Positions 9,500 to 18,238 of a stretch of DNA of 64,000 bases are shown piece after piece. The stretch is from Rhodohalobacter sp. 614A (GTDB lineage: Bacteria > Bacteroidota > Rhodothermia > Balneolales > Balneolaceae), in the NCBI RefSeq assembly GCF_021462415.1, contig NZ_JAKEDS010000003.1, positions 586,743-650,742 of the forward strand, in the 5' to 3' direction. How positions within the stretch are numbered: the first letter of the stretch is position 1; the number at the start of each line of letters is the position of its first letter. The notes below the pieces were generated by a model. That model saw nothing but the letters and a program-made list of their open reading frames with translations. It did no database searches and was not told the DNA's origin. The translations under genes and the position numbers were made by a program.

Positions 9500-9970
9500 T
9501 CAGGAACCGAAATATTTTACTTCCTCGTCATGAAAAGCCTTGTATATCTCTTCGGCATTTTGGCATTCAGAAAGTGTTTCTCTGAAAGTTGTGCTGTTCA
9601 TTAACCGGGAAATCCGGCTTAAAAGTTTGATATGCAACCTGTTTTCTCCGGCCGGACCTACCAATAAAAAAGCCATTTTTACAGGTTTTCCATCAATAGA
9701 ATCATATTCAATAGGATCTTTCAAGACTGCGAAGCTTCCATAATTTTCCTCGATGGAAGCTACCTTCCCGTGAGGAATGGCGAGATTTTTTCCCACCCCG
9801 GTAGACATGATTTCTTCTCTTTCAAAAACGGCGTCCCGAATGTCTTTCAATTGATTTTCGTTTACCTTTTTCTTCAACACATCAACCATCTTGTGAAGAA
9901 GCTCTTCTTTATTTTGAACCTGTAGATTTGCAAGAATGGTGGACTGATTAATGAGTGAGTAGATGTTCAT
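9500..9970 (-). CDS. PTS EIIA domain protein, PtsN-like
   Basis: A 156-residue single-domain EIIA of the fructose/nitrogen type. The phosphorylated histidine is His67 in GKNLAIPHGK. No EIIB or EIIC gene is nearby, so a regulatory role, as for EIIA-Ntr, is more likely than sugar uptake. It is the first gene of the minus-strand group PtsN-like, dacB, NtrC-type regulator, with 43 bases to dacB. The sigma-54 activator two genes downstream recalls the classical link of PtsN with rpoN loci, but here the neighbour is the activator, not rpoN. Confidence 0.88.
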   Translation of the reverse strand: MNIYSLINQSTILANLQVQNKEELLHKMVDVLKKKVNENQLKDIRDAVFEREEIMSTGVGKNLAIPHGKVASIEENYGSFAVLKDPIEYDSIDGKPVKMAFLLVGPAGENRLHIKLLSRISRLMNSTTFRETLSECQNAEEIYKAFHDEEVKYFGS

Positions 9971-10150
9971 AAAATTCGTTCAAATCACAATTTTCAATTA
10001 GCAATAAAATTCATGCCGTTCCTCATGTACTCAAAGGTAAGAATCAAAAATGTTAAATACTGATTTCTATTTGGCATAGATAACATTGTATTTCCGTTTT
10101 TTGAGGCTTCCATTTTTAGTACTTTCCAACATAACTTTTTAGCCGTTTTG

Positions 10151-10813
10151 ATGATTCAAGCTGCAGCCGCCATATTAAAAAAAGAGATCACCCAGGAATT
10201 GCGCACCAAGTATGCGCTCAACACCATTCTTGCATTTACAGGTGCCACTTTGCTGTTGATTTTGTTCACGCTCCGGGCGCATCAAATGGACCCGACTCCC
10301 AAAAGCGGTCTTGTTTGGATTATCATTTTATTCGCATCCATGACGGGAATGACGCGCTCTTTTGTGCAGGAAGCGGAAAAAAAAACATGGGCTTTTTTAC
10401 AGCTTCATGCAAATGCAACTGAAGTTTATCTTGGCAAACTGATCTACAACTTCCTGTTTTTGCTGTTGCTGCACGTTTTTACCTTTTTCTTCTATTTGAT
10501 TATGATGGACATGGCCATCCAGAGCCATCTCTATTTTATGAGTGCCATCATTTTTGGTGCGGCATCGCTGGCCTCCGTAACCACGCTCACTTCTGCAATG
10601 ATTGCCCAGGCCGACCGGAAAGGCGCGCTTTTTTCTGTTCTTTGCATTCCGCTTGTTGTTCCTCTTCTCCTTATCTTAACCCGTGTTACACGTTTTGCGT
10701 TGATTGAAGGAGCCGCAAGCGGAGCTCTGAATGATCTGGCTGCTTTGGTTGGGTATTGCGGAGTTACAATTACAGCGGGTATTTTACTTTTTGATTACAT
10801 CTGGAATGATTAG
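10151..10813 (+). CDS. ccmB: CcmB-like heme exporter permease
   Basis: A 220-residue protein with six hydrophobic segments matching CcmB, the permease of the CcmAB transporter used in cytochrome c maturation. It starts MIQAAAAILKKEITQELRTKYA, the typical amphipathic entry, followed by the conserved GLVWIIILFASMTGMTRSF stretch. The ATG at 10151 is preferred over the TTG just before it. No ccmA, ccmC or ccmE is present. The stop directly abuts the holB start, so it is co-transcribed with a replication gene. Confidence 0.85.
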   Translation: MIQAAAAILKKEITQELRTKYALNTILAFTGATLLLILFTLRAHQMDPTPKSGLVWIIILFASMTGMTRSFVQEAEKKTWAFLQLHANATEVYLGKLIYNFLFLLLLHVFTFFFYLIMMDMAIQSHLYFMSAIIFGAASLASVTTLTSAMIAQADRKGALFSVLCIPLVVPLLLILTRVTRFALIEGAASGALNDLAALVGYCGVTITAGILLFDYIWND

Positions 10814-12016
10814 ATGAAAATTTTTAACGAACATATTTCCTTTGGTGACCGGCGGCTTGTTGGGCAGGAGAAGGCAAAAAATCAGATTGAACGAATTTTA
10901 TTGTCCGATCGACTGGCACACTCCTACCTGATTACCGGTCCCAACGGTTCGGGAAAAACGGCTTTTGCGCTTGCACTGGCCGAGGTTGTAAATGGTGTCA
11001 ATCACTTAACGGATTTGAAAGACCTCGCACTCTCACGAAAATCGAGCTGGTTTACTCATCCAGATATTCATGTTTTTATTCCCCTGCCCTCAACTATGGG
11101 AAATGATGAGCTTCAGTCGAGACTGGAATTGCTTGCCAAAGATCCCTACGAAATTGTGGATTTCACACTCAGGCCGGCCCTGAATGATGCTGATTCCTCA
11201 AAAAACCGCCGTGCATTTTATTCGATTGATTATTATCACGAAGAAATTCGTCCTAAATCCGTATACAAACCAAATGAAGGCCGGCGGACGGTTATTGTAC
11301 TCACAAATGTGGATACAATGCGTAAAGAGACCGCCAACGCATTTTTAAAACTGCTGGAAGAACCCTCCGGAAATATCCTTTTTATTTTAACGGCAACGCA
11401 GCCCGATCAACTGCTTCCGACCATCATTTCGCGATGCCAGCAAATTCGGCTGCATCCTTTAGCAAAAGATGAAGTGGCTGACGGCCTCATTAAATATGAT
11501 CAGGTAAAACCGGATGATGCCGAACTGCTGGCCAGGCTTTCGGGTGGCAATTACTCAACCTGCCGTTTCCTGGAAATTGAGACACTTCAGCAAATCAGAA
11601 ATGAGTCGGTGGAATTTCTGCGGTATTCTTATACACAAAGCGTTCCGGAGTTGTTAAACCTGATTAATGACTGGAATAAAAACCTGAACAAAGAAAATCA
11701 GATTGCACTTTGTAATACGCTGGAACAGTTACTTCGGGACATTACCGTCTTCCGGGAAACACAAAATGAGAACCTGATTACAAATATTGATCAGCTGGAT
11801 GTGATCGAAAAATTCTGTTCGGCTATGACGGACGCACGGCTCGAAGATATGATTGACCATATCCAACAGGTGAAAGGATTACTTTATCAAAATGTGCAGT
11901 TTAAATATATCGGTGTTGCACTTTCGCTGCGCTTCTTCTATTTGATGCGCGGCATGGACCCGGCAATCGATAAAAACAGCAAGTGGAAACACCTGCCGGC
12001 TTTAATTGAATATTAA
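10814..12016 (+). CDS. holB: DNA polymerase III delta-prime subunit
   Basis: A clamp-loader subunit. Walker A GPNGSGKT lies at residues 42-49, after the usual N-terminal LVGQEKAKNQIERIL. The block KETANAFLKLLEEPSGNILFIL and the SRC sensor motif (TIISRCQQIRL) are characteristic of delta-prime/gamma proteins. At 400 residues it is slightly longer than the enterobacterial protein. An insertion (about residues 90-160) separates Walker A from the LTNVDTMRKETANAFLK block and may hold the zinc-module region, though the usual four cysteines are not visible. It sits between ccmB and dapF with almost no spacing. Confidence 0.93.
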   Translation: MKIFNEHISFGDRRLVGQEKAKNQIERILLSDRLAHSYLITGPNGSGKTAFALALAEVVNGVNHLTDLKDLALSRKSSWFTHPDIHVFIPLPSTMGNDELQSRLELLAKDPYEIVDFTLRPALNDADSSKNRRAFYSIDYYHEEIRPKSVYKPNEGRRTVIVLTNVDTMRKETANAFLKLLEEPSGNILFILTATQPDQLLPTIISRCQQIRLHPLAKDEVADGLIKYDQVKPDDAELLARLSGGNYSTCRFLEIETLQQIRNESVEFLRYSYTQSVPELLNLINDWNKNLNKENQIALCNTLEQLLRDITVFRETQNENLITNIDQLDVIEKFCSAMTDARLEDMIDHIQQVKGLLYQNVQFKYIGVALSLRFFYLMRGMDPAIDKNSKWKHLPALIEY

Positions 12017-12018
12017 TC

Positions 12019-12846
12019 ATGAACGGTTCAACCATACATTTTACGAAAATGCAGGGAGCAGGAAACGATTTCATCCTGTTCGACAACCGTGCTTTAAAGA
12101 TGAGCGAGGACGAGCTTGCTAATCTTGCTCCTTCCATCTGCAACCGGAAATTCGGAGTTGGAGCTGACGGGGTTATTGCTCTTCAATTTGATGAAACCAA
12201 AAAAGCCGACCTGGTGATGCTCTATAAAAATCCCGATGGCAGCGATGCGGGAATGTGCGGCAATGGCGCGCGGTGTTTTTCGGCTTTTGCGGAAACCCTC
12301 GGATCGCCAAAAAATTTCACATTCCGGGTTCATGACAAAGTGTATAAAGCCAAAGTAAAAAAGCAGTCGGTTATCATCGAATTTCCGCTGGAAACGGCCG
12401 TTCAGGAAATTACGGTTGCCAAAGAGGCGTTGCTGAATGTGTACACAAATACTGAACATGTGGTATGTCCCATTCAACAGCATGAGCTGGAAAATGAACA
12501 GGCTCTGACCAATCACGGACGGTTTTTCCGAAATCATCCCGATTTTCAACCCATTGGAACCAACGTGAATTTTATTTCCGGAACGGATGATCATCACCTG
12601 AGCCTTCAAACGTATGAACGCGGCGTAGAAAATCTGACGTTGGCCTGCGGAACCGGTGCGATTGCTTCAGCTCTTGCATGGCATCATTTACAGCAGGCGA
12701 ATAGCGGAGATTTTTTATATGATGTGAAAGTAAAAGGCGGCACTCTTCTGGTTCATTTTACGTTCAACAAAGAGAGCGATACATATTCAAATATCAAACT
12801 GGAAGGTCCTGCTGCATTTGTTTTTGAAGGTCAGTACTTTGTTTAA
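12019..12846 (+). CDS. dapF: Diaminopimelate epimerase
   Basis: Converts LL- to meso-diaminopimelate for lysine and peptidoglycan synthesis in the cytoplasm. The two catalytic cysteines are Cys80 in MCGNGARC and Cys210 in LACGTGAIAS. The opening FTKMQGAGNDFILFDNR is the family N-terminus. At 275 residues the length is normal. It begins two bases after the holB stop and is followed five bases later by the DUF5103 lipoprotein gene. Confidence 0.97.
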   Translation: MNGSTIHFTKMQGAGNDFILFDNRALKMSEDELANLAPSICNRKFGVGADGVIALQFDETKKADLVMLYKNPDGSDAGMCGNGARCFSAFAETLGSPKNFTFRVHDKVYKAKVKKQSVIIEFPLETAVQEITVAKEALLNVYTNTEHVVCPIQQHELENEQALTNHGRFFRNHPDFQPIGTNVNFISGTDDHHLSLQTYERGVENLTLACGTGAIASALAWHHLQQANSGDFLYDVKVKGGTLLVHFTFNKESDTYSNIKLEGPAAFVFEGQYFV

Positions 12847-12850
12847 CATA

Positions 12851-14155
12851 ATGGCACCCAATACTATAGCCAGGTCGCTTTCTATACTCATCTGTACTGT
12901 TCTCAGTTTAAGTTTTGTCGGATGCGGATCATTGAGTACTTCCGTAAACCAGCCTGTTTCTCAACCCGAAAATCTTTTCAATATTGCCCCTCAGATTATT
13001 GCTGGTGATTCTATTCGGTCGATACAGTTTCATCGTGTGGGAAACCCGTCTTCAGCTCCCATTTTAAACCTGTGTGAAAACAATCAACTGCAACTTCAAT
13101 TTGAGAATCTTTCCATTGATTCAAAATCTTACAGGGTTTCCCTGAGTCACCACAACCCTGACTGGAGTCGCTCAGGTCTGCCACCAGAACGGTTTATGGA
13201 AGGATTTCAAACACTTCCGATCAATGACATGGAAGTCAGCCGAAACAATCGGCCGAGATATCGCCAATACACGTTTACGTTCCCGACGGAGCAGTTTCAG
13301 ATCACCAAAAGTGGGAATTACCTGTTAAAAGTTGAAGATTCCGATACCGGTTACCTGATACTGTCGCTGCCTTTTTTTGTCTCGGAAAATGCCGGAGCGC
13401 TGACCTCATCGGTTGAAGAGATTTCAGTTCCGCGACAAAACCTTCGCCGGATGCATCGGCCGGTCAGCCAATATTCACTGCCCGATTTTGTGGAACAGCC
13501 ACAATTCGATCTGGAATTCTATTTTGCCCAAAACCGGTTTTGGGGACGAGCCCGTCAGGCCGATGAACTCGATTTCTCTGCACCCGATCATGTCCAGTTT
13601 GAGGTAAGCCAGCGTGAAGCATTTATCGGCGATTATGAATTTAATTTTTTGGCATTAAACGAGCTTTCTCAAACTGACAATAATGTTATGGAGGCATATC
13701 CCGCAGAGGTACCTCCAAGGCTTATTCTTCGTGATGATGCGGAAGGGTTTACGTCGTCGCAAAGGATCAATCCGGCGAGAGTTGGGCCATTCGGAGAACC
13801 CGACATGAATTTGAATGCCGGTTATGCAAACGTTGTTTTCCGGTTTGATTTGGAATCTCCTCCCGATTCAACCACTGCTGTGCATTTGCTTGGAGATTTT
13901 AACAATTGGTCGGTCAGTAGTAATAACCAGTTGATGTATGATCAACAAACGGATCGATGGACGGCCAACGCCATCATCAAAAAAGGAAATTACAAATATA
14001 AATATGTATGGGTCGATAATGAGGAAATTCAGGACCTCTATCTCGATGATCAGTTTGTAAACAACCGCCAGCAATATCATGCGTTTGTTTACATGCGGGA
14101 TTCGGCCGAATTTTATTATCGTTTGTTACAGGTTCAGACATTTTTTTCAGAGTAG
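12851..14155 (+). CDS. DUF5103 lipoprotein (type IX secretion plug-like)
   Basis: A 434-residue lipoprotein, with lipobox SFVGC in the first 30 residues. The N-terminal domain fits DUF5103, now often named type IX secretion system plug protein: SIRSIQFHRVGNPSSAPIL opens it, and FPTEQFQITKSGNYLLKVED is a strong family block. The C-terminal ~100 residues form an early-set fold like glycogen-binding CBM48 (AVHLLGDFNNW, then GNYKYKYVWVDN), also usual in this family. The ATG at 12851 is chosen over an upstream in-frame ATG inside dapF because it gives the signal peptide and a 4-base spacing. In T9SS the plug closes the SprA pore; whether this organism has SprA cannot be seen here. Confidence 0.85.
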   Translation: MAPNTIARSLSILICTVLSLSFVGCGSLSTSVNQPVSQPENLFNIAPQIIAGDSIRSIQFHRVGNPSSAPILNLCENNQLQLQFENLSIDSKSYRVSLSHHNPDWSRSGLPPERFMEGFQTLPINDMEVSRNNRPRYRQYTFTFPTEQFQITKSGNYLLKVEDSDTGYLILSLPFFVSENAGALTSSVEEISVPRQNLRRMHRPVSQYSLPDFVEQPQFDLEFYFAQNRFWGRARQADELDFSAPDHVQFEVSQREAFIGDYEFNFLALNELSQTDNNVMEAYPAEVPPRLILRDDAEGFTSSQRINPARVGPFGEPDMNLNAGYANVVFRFDLESPPDSTTAVHLLGDFNNWSVSSNNQLMYDQQTDRWTANAIIKKGNYKYKYVWVDNEEIQDLYLDDQFVNNRQQYHAFVYMRDSAEFYYRLLQVQTFFSE

Positions 14156-14161
14156 AAGATT

Positions 14162-15367
14162 ATGAGATTATTGAAATTTTTTGGCGCTTTTTTGGTGACG
14201 ACACTCATTCTATTTGCATTCGTCTTTGGGCTTAACTGGAATGCTTTCACCACTTTCATTGAAAACCGTGAAGGTATGGCAGAAGGAAGTGAATGGGTTT
14301 CCAAAACGGGTTCACTACAAGGTTTATCCGAATTTATGGGAGAAAAACCGGAAAATTCATCTCTTGCCAGCATTGTCATCGTGGACCAGGATTCCGCGAT
14401 CTACTATCAGCAAAACATTCCGAGAGTAATGGGAACCACGGCCAATTTTTTTATTCTGCTGGCTTATGCATCAAAATTCGATTCTGGTGAAATCAACCCT
14501 GATCAAACCATTCAATGGCCTGAAGTTTCGCGTTATCAATTGCCCGAAGTGGAGGAATCGATTCATAATGAAGCACTTCATGTTGCAGATGAACGGGGGT
14601 GGATCGACAACGAATCCATTTCCTACATGCATGCACTTGAGCTTCTGGCACAGTACGGGGATTTGGCGCTCGCCGATTATTTATGGTGGCAATTGGATCC
14701 AAATATCTGGGCTGAACTGCAGGATACACTTACCCTCTCCTCCACAGAAATGCCTTTGCCATATTCAGGTTTGTACCAGGCTATTTCTCCCGGTTTGACG
14801 GAAAAACCAAATTCTGAAATCGTCAACAATTGGCAAGGTAAAAGTTCAGATGAATGGCGAAATCATGTGATTGATTTATCCCGGACATATTTGAATGATG
14901 CGGATTTTCGGGAGCAGGTTCAGGATTATATGGATGATGACAGATTGGGCAATACGTTTATGGAAGAACGCGATGCTATGATTCTCTTCCCAAAAACTAC
15001 TGCGGGAGAGATGTCCGGTCTTCTCAAAAAAATGGTTCGGGATTCCTTAATCAATGAAAATATCAGCCGAACGATGAGGGACTTCATGGATTGGCCGATG
15101 GATAACCAACCGCAAATTGAGCAAGATTTCACCGAATACGGCGCAATTTATGATAACAGAATGGGGCTGATGAACGGAATCGATTTTGGCATATCGGCTT
15201 ATACCGGCGATACCACGGTGCAGGCTTTCTACCTTGATCAGCTACCGGTCGGCTTCTGGTTTCATGCGTCTGGCAGCCAGATGCATCAGGATTTTATGCA
15301 ACGCATGATTTATGATCCTGCCATGATTGAGCAGATGCATTCGGTTGTTGAAAAGCAAAATAATTAA
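14162..15367 (+). CDS. Class A beta-lactamase-fold protein lacking the active-site serine and lysine
   Basis: A 401-residue protein with one N-terminal membrane anchor (LVTTLILFAFVFGL). Residues 80-200 follow the outline of serine hydrolases: GTTANFFILLAYASKFDSG aligns with the helix bearing SxxK, and YMHALELLAQYGDLALADYL with the region bearing SDN. In this alignment Thr92 replaces the nucleophile Ser and Asn95 replaces the Lys, and the SDN triad reads YGD. No KTG is seen near the end. It is therefore probably non-catalytic, perhaps a peptidoglycan- or ligand-binding protein. It follows the DUF5103 gene by six bases. The fold assignment is by eye. Confidence 0.6.
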   Translation: MRLLKFFGAFLVTTLILFAFVFGLNWNAFTTFIENREGMAEGSEWVSKTGSLQGLSEFMGEKPENSSLASIVIVDQDSAIYYQQNIPRVMGTTANFFILLAYASKFDSGEINPDQTIQWPEVSRYQLPEVEESIHNEALHVADERGWIDNESISYMHALELLAQYGDLALADYLWWQLDPNIWAELQDTLTLSSTEMPLPYSGLYQAISPGLTEKPNSEIVNNWQGKSSDEWRNHVIDLSRTYLNDADFREQVQDYMDDDRLGNTFMEERDAMILFPKTTAGEMSGLLKKMVRDSLINENISRTMRDFMDWPMDNQPQIEQDFTEYGAIYDNRMGLMNGIDFGISAYTGDTTVQAFYLDQLPVGFWFHASGSQMHQDFMQRMIYDPAMIEQMHSVVEKQNN

Positions 15368-15394
15368 TTTGATGTTCCTTTAAGAAAATTACTT

Positions 15395-15880
15395 ATGAAT
15401 AAATACTATTTCACTTTCCTGGTCTGGCTGTTGCCGGCTTACTTCATTTTTCAATGTGGATACCAGATCTATACCTATGTTGGTATTGTCTCAACCTACA
15501 ATGACGGAACAAGTTATGTGGCAAAAGTCACTGATTTTGACGTGAAACAAATTGCCGCCCAAACCAATGGTTATGTGGTGTTAGAATTTAATACTTCTGA
15601 TGGAGAAACGATTGAGCGCCAGCTCTCTTTGCCGGTTCAGTTTGCCCAGGTAATTATGGACTCTGAAGTGATTCCCATTCGCTATAAAGAAGATTCCGGC
15701 AAAACGATTGTGATGATGCCTGTTTTTGAGCTTCAGAAAAAAGTGATCCGGGTAAACATTGCCGTTACAACAATAGGATTAATCGCAACACTGATTCTTT
15801 CATTTTTTGCTTCCAGATACGCACTGAGAAAATTAAAAACAGGTGATGAAAAGCTGGAAATTGAACGAATTGACGAGTAA
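15395..15880 (+). CDS. DUF3592-like small membrane protein
   Basis: A 161-residue protein with a hydrophobic segment at each end (about residues 6-30 and 116-140) and a soluble beta-rich stretch between them. The middle part, VVLEFNTSDGETIERQLSLPVQ followed by IPIRYKED, is the pattern of DUF3592 proteins. Function is unknown. It is the last gene of the plus-strand run that begins with ccmB. Confidence 0.6.
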   Translation: MNKYYFTFLVWLLPAYFIFQCGYQIYTYVGIVSTYNDGTSYVAKVTDFDVKQIAAQTNGYVVLEFNTSDGETIERQLSLPVQFAQVIMDSEVIPIRYKEDSGKTIVMMPVFELQKKVIRVNIAVTTIGLIATLILSFFASRYALRKLKTGDEKLEIERIDE

Positions 15881-15883
15881 TGG

Positions 15884-15905
15884 ATTTCCCTCTGGAGAGG
15901 GGAAT
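15884..15905. terminator. Candidate hairpin between convergent genes
   Basis: CCCTC at 15888-15892 pairs with GAGGG at 15897-15901 around a TGGA tetraloop, and A/T bases on each side extend the stem with a bulge. It lies between the stops of two convergent genes (15880 and 15913). There is no strong T-run, so termination is only possible. Confidence 0.35.
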
Positions 15906-15912
15906 TACTACT

Positions 15913-17124
15913 CTACTCCACCTTCACCGTTACGCCCGGCGGATATGCATAATCATTCCATATTCGGTTTAACTCATCCGGATTGGGCTCGCCATCGTAT
16001 GTAACATACCGGTATCGAACTACATAGGGAGATCCCGGTTCGATTCGCATTTCCCCAAGCTGCATGGGGGCATAGACAAAATATGGTTCGTCCGGATGAA
16101 TTCGAACGGGTTGTGGAAACCGAAAATTTTCCGGGTGATCCATCGCCGTAATTCCAGCTAATTCTCCATCACTCCACCCGCCAATATGCGTCCATTTTGG
16201 CCGGGTGGTATTTCCGTCTCTTCCCAATCCATCTGAGGTTAGAAAAGTCACGTTCTCAGGATCATCCCACTCTCTATTCCCCCGAAATCCAACACCTCCA
16301 TAATGATATTCCGGCAAGATAAGCGGCTTACCAGTATTCACGCTTTGAGTCACAACAAGATCAAAAACCTGGTACCTCTCATCCTCTGGTGATTTATAAA
16401 GATAAACCTGCCATTCCTCATTCAAAGCAATTACCGGTTCAGGAGCAGAAAGGTCTGTAAAAAAATGTCTGGCTTTAAATCCAGCATGAACCGGCCCCTC
16501 CCAGGAAGCTTGCAATGAATCTGCCTGATCTACCCTTCCTGAATTGCTGTGGATATTCCAAAAATCCGGGGTTCGACCCTCGAATTCAGTCTTTGTCCAG
16601 GCCGACCAAATCCCTGAATGATGTGGATGTTGAGGATTGAGATGAGTTGTTAAAAGAACACCTTTGGGAGAGTATACAGGATGAATATATCCGCCGCGTT
16701 TGTATCGTTCATCTAACTCTTCCGGCGGATTATTGTCTCCGTGATAGTATGAAAGAATTTCTTGTTCACCTGATGAAAAGGTGATTTGAGTTGAATCAAC
16801 CGCTTTGGAAACCGCATTTTCTGCAGAAGTTGGAACTCCGTTAAATGTATAAACTCGTGATGTACCGGCATCCAATTCATCAAGAATGAACCATCCTCTG
16901 TTCGCATTATTCACCTGAAGTATAGCAGATTGACCGGAAGGGCTTATCAATTCGTAAGATCCGGATTCTACCCGATTAGGAAAGTAAAAGGAAACGATGG
17001 TTTCCGAACGGTCAAAAGTCCCCGCAGAGACGTGAATTTCATATTGATGCTGCGCACTACAAATTGAAGGGTTCGCCATCACAAGAATGGTAAAAAAATT
17101 AAACAGAAGAGAAATTTTTTGCAT
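15913..17124 (-). CDS. DUF6807 (PmoA-like) secreted protein
   Basis: A 403-residue secreted protein, signal peptide ending near SICSAQ. The body fits DUF6807, annotated in databases as PmoA-like: HPVYSPKGVLLT, then HPHHSGIWSAW and the late PENFRFPQPVRIHPDEPYFVY block. The name does not imply methane oxidation. In Bacteroidota and Planctomycetota these proteins often accompany Gfo/Idh/MocA oxidoreductases and DUF1080 proteins in sugar-oxidising clusters; such genes occur 20 kb away in this window. The ATG at 17124 is chosen over 17145 because the signal peptide then begins directly. Confidence 0.8.
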   Translation of the reverse strand: MQKISLLFNFFTILVMANPSICSAQHQYEIHVSAGTFDRSETIVSFYFPNRVESGSYELISPSGQSAILQVNNANRGWFILDELDAGTSRVYTFNGVPTSAENAVSKAVDSTQITFSSGEQEILSYYHGDNNPPEELDERYKRGGYIHPVYSPKGVLLTTHLNPQHPHHSGIWSAWTKTEFEGRTPDFWNIHSNSGRVDQADSLQASWEGPVHAGFKARHFFTDLSAPEPVIALNEEWQVYLYKSPEDERYQVFDLVVTQSVNTGKPLILPEYHYGGVGFRGNREWDDPENVTFLTSDGLGRDGNTTRPKWTHIGGWSDGELAGITAMDHPENFRFPQPVRIHPDEPYFVYAPMQLGEMRIEPGSPYVVRYRYVTYDGEPNPDELNRIWNDYAYPPGVTVKVE

Positions 17125-17205
17125 GATTACGGATCGTTTTGTCATCAGATGAGGGAACGTCTAAACAGGTAGAATTAAAACTGCTCACTCATCAGGTAAC
17201 TTTGA

Positions 17206-17251
17206 GAGATTTTGAATGGTGGGATTAGTATATCCCAAATCCCCAAATCTC
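17206..17251. other. Nested hairpin between SDR and DUF6807 genes
   Basis: Outer arms GAGATTT at 17206-17212 and AAATCTC at 17245-17251 enclose an inner stem GGGAT/ATCCC at 17221-17225 and 17232-17236. It lies six bases past the SDR stop and 82 bases before the DUF6807 start, both on the minus strand. No T-run follows, so it may be a weak terminator or a leader structure. Confidence 0.35.
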
Positions 17252-17256
17252 ACAAA

Positions 17257-18012
17257 TCAAATCATATAAGAACCACCATTGATGTGAAATGTCTGGCCGG
17301 ACATATGCGGAACATCTCCTTTGGAAAGGAATGCAACGAGATTGGCAACCTCTTTAGGGTCGGTAATTTCATCAAATGCCGAGCCTTGGGTGAGATATTC
17401 TTCTCCGTAAACTGAAACAGCTTCCAAGGCCATATCGGTGTCGATAAAACCGGGTGCAATGGAATAGGCGCTGATTCCCATTTTGCTAAAATTACGGGCG
17501 ATGCTTTTTGTAAAAGCAACCATTCCGGCTTTGGATGCTGCATAAGCTGCAAATTCCTGGGTATCACCGCGATAGGCCGCCCGGGAAGCGATATTGATGA
17601 GCACTCCTTTTGATTGATGATCTGTATGAATATTTACAAACCACTTGCTCAATAACGCTGTTGAACGAAGATTGACATCCAATGTTCGATCCCAAACCTC
17701 AAGCCATTTTTTATCATCATCTGAGAAATCCATATCTACTGAAATTCCTGCGTTATTAATAAGAACATCTATTCCGCCTGATTTTGAAAAAAGCGGCTTT
17801 AGCTGAAATTCAATATCGTTCTTACTCCCTAAATCAACGTGAATTCCATTAAAATTTTTATGGGATGAGAGTTCGTTTGGGAACTCCGATTTTCTTGCGG
17901 TACCCGTAACTCTAAATCCTTCTTTGAGCAGTTTCTTTGCAATCTCTAACCCAATTCCTCTTGATGCTCCGGTTACAATGGCGTGTTTTTGAGGAGTATT
18001 ATTCTTTGTCAT
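17257..18012 (-). CDS. SDR family NAD(P)-dependent oxidoreductase
   Basis: A classical short-chain dehydrogenase/reductase of 251 residues. The cofactor motif TGASRGIG lies near residue 15, NNAG near 87, and the catalytic Ser, Tyr and Lys at about 143, 157 and 161 (NIASRAAY, YAASKAG). Asp/Arg discrimination of NAD versus NADP cannot be made safely, though TARKSE after the second strand suggests NADP. The C-terminal SGQTFHINGGSYMI is typical of 3-oxoacyl-ACP reductase-like members. The ATG at 18012 follows an in-frame TTG. Confidence 0.92.
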   Translation of the reverse strand: MTKNNTPQKHAIVTGASRGIGLEIAKKLLKEGFRVTGTARKSEFPNELSSHKNFNGIHVDLGSKNDIEFQLKPLFSKSGGIDVLINNAGISVDMDFSDDDKKWLEVWDRTLDVNLRSTALLSKWFVNIHTDHQSKGVLINIASRAAYRGDTQEFAAYAASKAGMVAFTKSIARNFSKMGISAYSIAPGFIDTDMALEAVSVYGEEYLTQGSAFDEITDPKEVANLVAFLSKGDVPHMSGQTFHINGGSYMI

Positions 18013-18205
18013 CAAAGGAAGTTATCTGGCTTGAAGTTCATTCAGGTAAGTTTAATAGGGCATTATAATACAACTCTTTAGCGTTAGGATATGTTCGTAT
18101 TTTGATATTAATTCCGCTTAATTCATATTACTCTGATTATTTTAAGAGTAACATGAACAAAACTTACGTACGAAGCAAGGATAACATGAATAGTGTTGGT
18201 GATAT

Positions 18206-18220
18206 GCCAATGTTGGCAAA
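18206..18220. repeat. Left inverted repeat of the putative cassette
   Basis: Core TGTTGGCAAA at 18211-18220; with the preceding bases it forms a self-palindrome TGCCAA-TG-TTGGCA at 18205-18218. It lies 18 bases before the ATG of the esterase-like gene and is the inverted counterpart of 19466-19480, with one mismatch in 15. Confidence 0.7.
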
Positions 18221-18238
18221 CATTTAAAAAAAAACTGA

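Noticed and set aside
12094-12609. Minus-strand open frame of 171 codons across dapF
   Set aside because: Lies fully inside dapF, which has all catalytic residues.
15913-17124. Methane monooxygenase subunit
   Set aside because: PmoA is only the database nickname of DUF6807; the protein is secreted and soluble and has no such features.
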